Below, piece by piece: positions 63,041 through 64,000 of a stretch of DNA of 64,000 nucleotides. The DNA lies in the NCBI RefSeq assembly GCF_900582195.1, contig NZ_UTHA01000091.1:1-64000 (forward strand), in the 5' to 3' direction. The position numbers and the translations under genes are program-made. This DNA comes from Pseudomonas viridiflava. Its GTDB lineage: Bacteria; Pseudomonadota; Gammaproteobacteria; Pseudomonadales; Pseudomonadaceae. The first letter of the stretch is position 1; each line of letters starts with the position of its first letter. The notes under the pieces were generated by a model. That model worked only from the letters and a program-made list of their open reading frames with translations. It was not told the DNA's origin and searched no databases.

Positions 63041-64000
63041 GGCTGCACCTCCAGCATCGCCGATTTGGCTTCCGGGCTCGGTACGGCACGGGTGCCGAGC
63101 ACCGCCATGACGTATTGCTGCGGGTTGTTCAACGCTTCGGCGGTGGCCTGGGTGTAGCGCAGCAGTGGCTCAGCCTTGAAGGTCAGGGCGATGCTCAGCC
63201 CGAGCAATAGAAAAATCGGCGCGCATTCGAGTTTGCGCAGCAGCGGCGAAGGGCGCTCCTCCGGTGTCCAGAAACGCTGGATACCGAGGCGTGAGAACGC
63301 CATCAGCGACGCGAGTCCGGTGAGGATCAGCAGTGCCAGCAACGCCCAGGCCGCGTTGGATATCGGCGCGCCAGTACCTAGGCCCAGCGGATTGAGCAAG
63401 GCGCCGATCAGGCTGAGTTTGCCGATAAATCCGGACAGCGGCGGCATGCCGATGATCAGCAATGCACAGGCGATGAAGCTCAAGCCGAGAAACGCCATCG
63501 TCCACGGGATCACCTGACCGACCACGGCTTTCTGCTCGTCGTCGAGGTTGATGCCTTTGGGCGGTTGCAGGGATTCCTGTGGGCGCGGCAGCAGTTCGCT
63601 TTCGTCCTCCAGCGGAATCTCGTTGGCCGAGCGCGAGCGTTCGATCAATTCGGCTAGCAGGAACAGCGCACTCAGCGCCAGAGTCGAGCTGACCAGGTAG
63701 AACAGCGCCGCGCCGATCAGGTTCGGCTGAGCAAAACCGACGGCTGATAGCAGAATCCCCGCCGAGACCAGAATGCTCAGGCTGGCCATGCGTTCCAGGC
63801 GTTGCGCGGCGAGAATTGCCAACCCGGCGCAGACCATGGTCGCCATGCCGCCATAGATCAGCCAGTCGCCACCGAAGAACGCAGACGCTCCAGCCTGACC
63901 TGAGAACAGTAACGTCCACAGGCGCAGCAACGTGTACACGCCGACCTTGGTCATGATCGCGAACATCGCCGCCACCGGTGCACTGGCCGAGGAATAGGCT
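63037..64000 (-). CDS. mnhD: monovalent cation/H+ antiporter subunit D (5' end outside the window)
   Basis: About 320 C-terminal residues of MnhD/PhaD, a proton-pumping subunit related to complex I NuoN/NuoM. The visible part starts ASAPVAAMFAIMTKVGVYTLLRL, including the conserved lysine in ATK-like MTKVGVY, and continues through several transmembrane helices (PPLSGFIGKLSLIGALL is also a family block). The frame is open to the right edge. Subunits A/B and C are expected beyond it. Confidence 0.9.
   Translation of the reverse strand, partial: AYSSASAPVAAMFAIMTKVGVYTLLRLWTLLFSGQAGASAFFGGDWLIYGGMATMVCAGLAILAAQRLERMASLSILVSAGILLSAVGFAQPNLIGAALFYLVSSTLALSALFLLAELIERSRSANEIPLEDESELLPRPQESLQPPKGINLDDEQKAVVGQVIPWTMAFLGLSFIACALLIIGMPPLSGFIGKLSLIGALLNPLGLGTGAPISNAAWALLALLILTGLASLMAFSRLGIQRFWTPEERPSPLLRKLECAPIFLLLGLSIALTFKAEPLLRYTQATAEALNNPQQYVMAVLGTRAVPSPEAKSAMLEVQP

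Overview
The window is a piece of a Pseudomonas chromosome, most likely of the P. fluorescens group. The evidence is about 60% GC in most genes, many GCGAGC/GCTCGC-type REP elements and REPINs between genes, and neighbourhoods typical of that group (acnB followed by DUF1289, Usp and miaE genes; cynT-DUF2790-cynS with cynR; a multisubunit Mnh/Pha antiporter). No rRNA, tRNA or CRISPR array was seen. All function calls come from reading the proteins and recognising families; no database search was run.

Layout. 0-7.2 kb: the 3' part of a type VI secretion operon (tssJ? fragment, tssK, tssL, tssM, tssA). 7.2-12.4 kb: a 2-hydroxyacid dehydrogenase, two small exported proteins, a tautomerase, two tiny membrane proteins and a serine/threonine-type transporter. 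12.6-23.4 kb: core metabolism and housekeeping (acnB, DUF1289, Usp, miaE, an RstAB-like two-component pair, a GFA protein, glutaminase, a ProA-like dehydrogenase). 23.4-26 kb: the cyanate module. 26-40.7 kb: topB with a LexA-like box, an AprA-like serralysin without exporter genes, a DUF427 gene broken by one stop codon, an MHS transporter, a GMC oxidoreductase with a LysR regulator, an arsR-arsC-arsH cluster without a pump gene, and several GNAT enzymes.

40.7-51.9 kb is the accessory block. It starts with a tandem REP array and a structured leader in front of a DUF3077/DUF6124-type gene. Next comes a Tle1-type (DUF2235) phospholipase effector followed by three tandem DUF2931 lipoprotein genes, probably its immunity genes, the third of which is decaying. 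Then, on the minus strand and strongly AT-rich, comes a two-reverse-transcriptase antiphage system that I assign to DRT3 (drt3a and drt3b, ATGA overlap, both catalytic centres intact). Just downstream of drt3b is a structured non-coding RNA candidate: a 13-bp long-range helix, complete only in the RNA read from the RT-coding strand, enclosing a hairpin and an ACACAC tract. The block ends with an AlkD-like gene, a GST gene and an unknown single-gene islet bracketed by diverged copies of the gst/rpiR junction.

51.9-64 kb returns to core genes: an RpiR-type regulator, a DksA2-type protein, a chemoreceptor with an unusual C-terminal domain, small conserved Pseudomonas proteins, an orphan glycine-betaine-type binding protein, a TonB-dependent receptor next to a DUF2946 gene, and the mnhD(partial)-E-F-G genes running off the right edge.

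How the parts connect: the T6SS at the left edge could export the Tle1 effector although no vgrG is present in the window; the tandem lipoproteins would protect the cell from it; DRT3 is an antiphage module placed directly next to this antibacterial module. Repeats are closely woven into gene ends: the stop codon of the GMC oxidoreductase gene lies beyond a REP, and that of cynR lies inside a 177-bp palindromic repeat.
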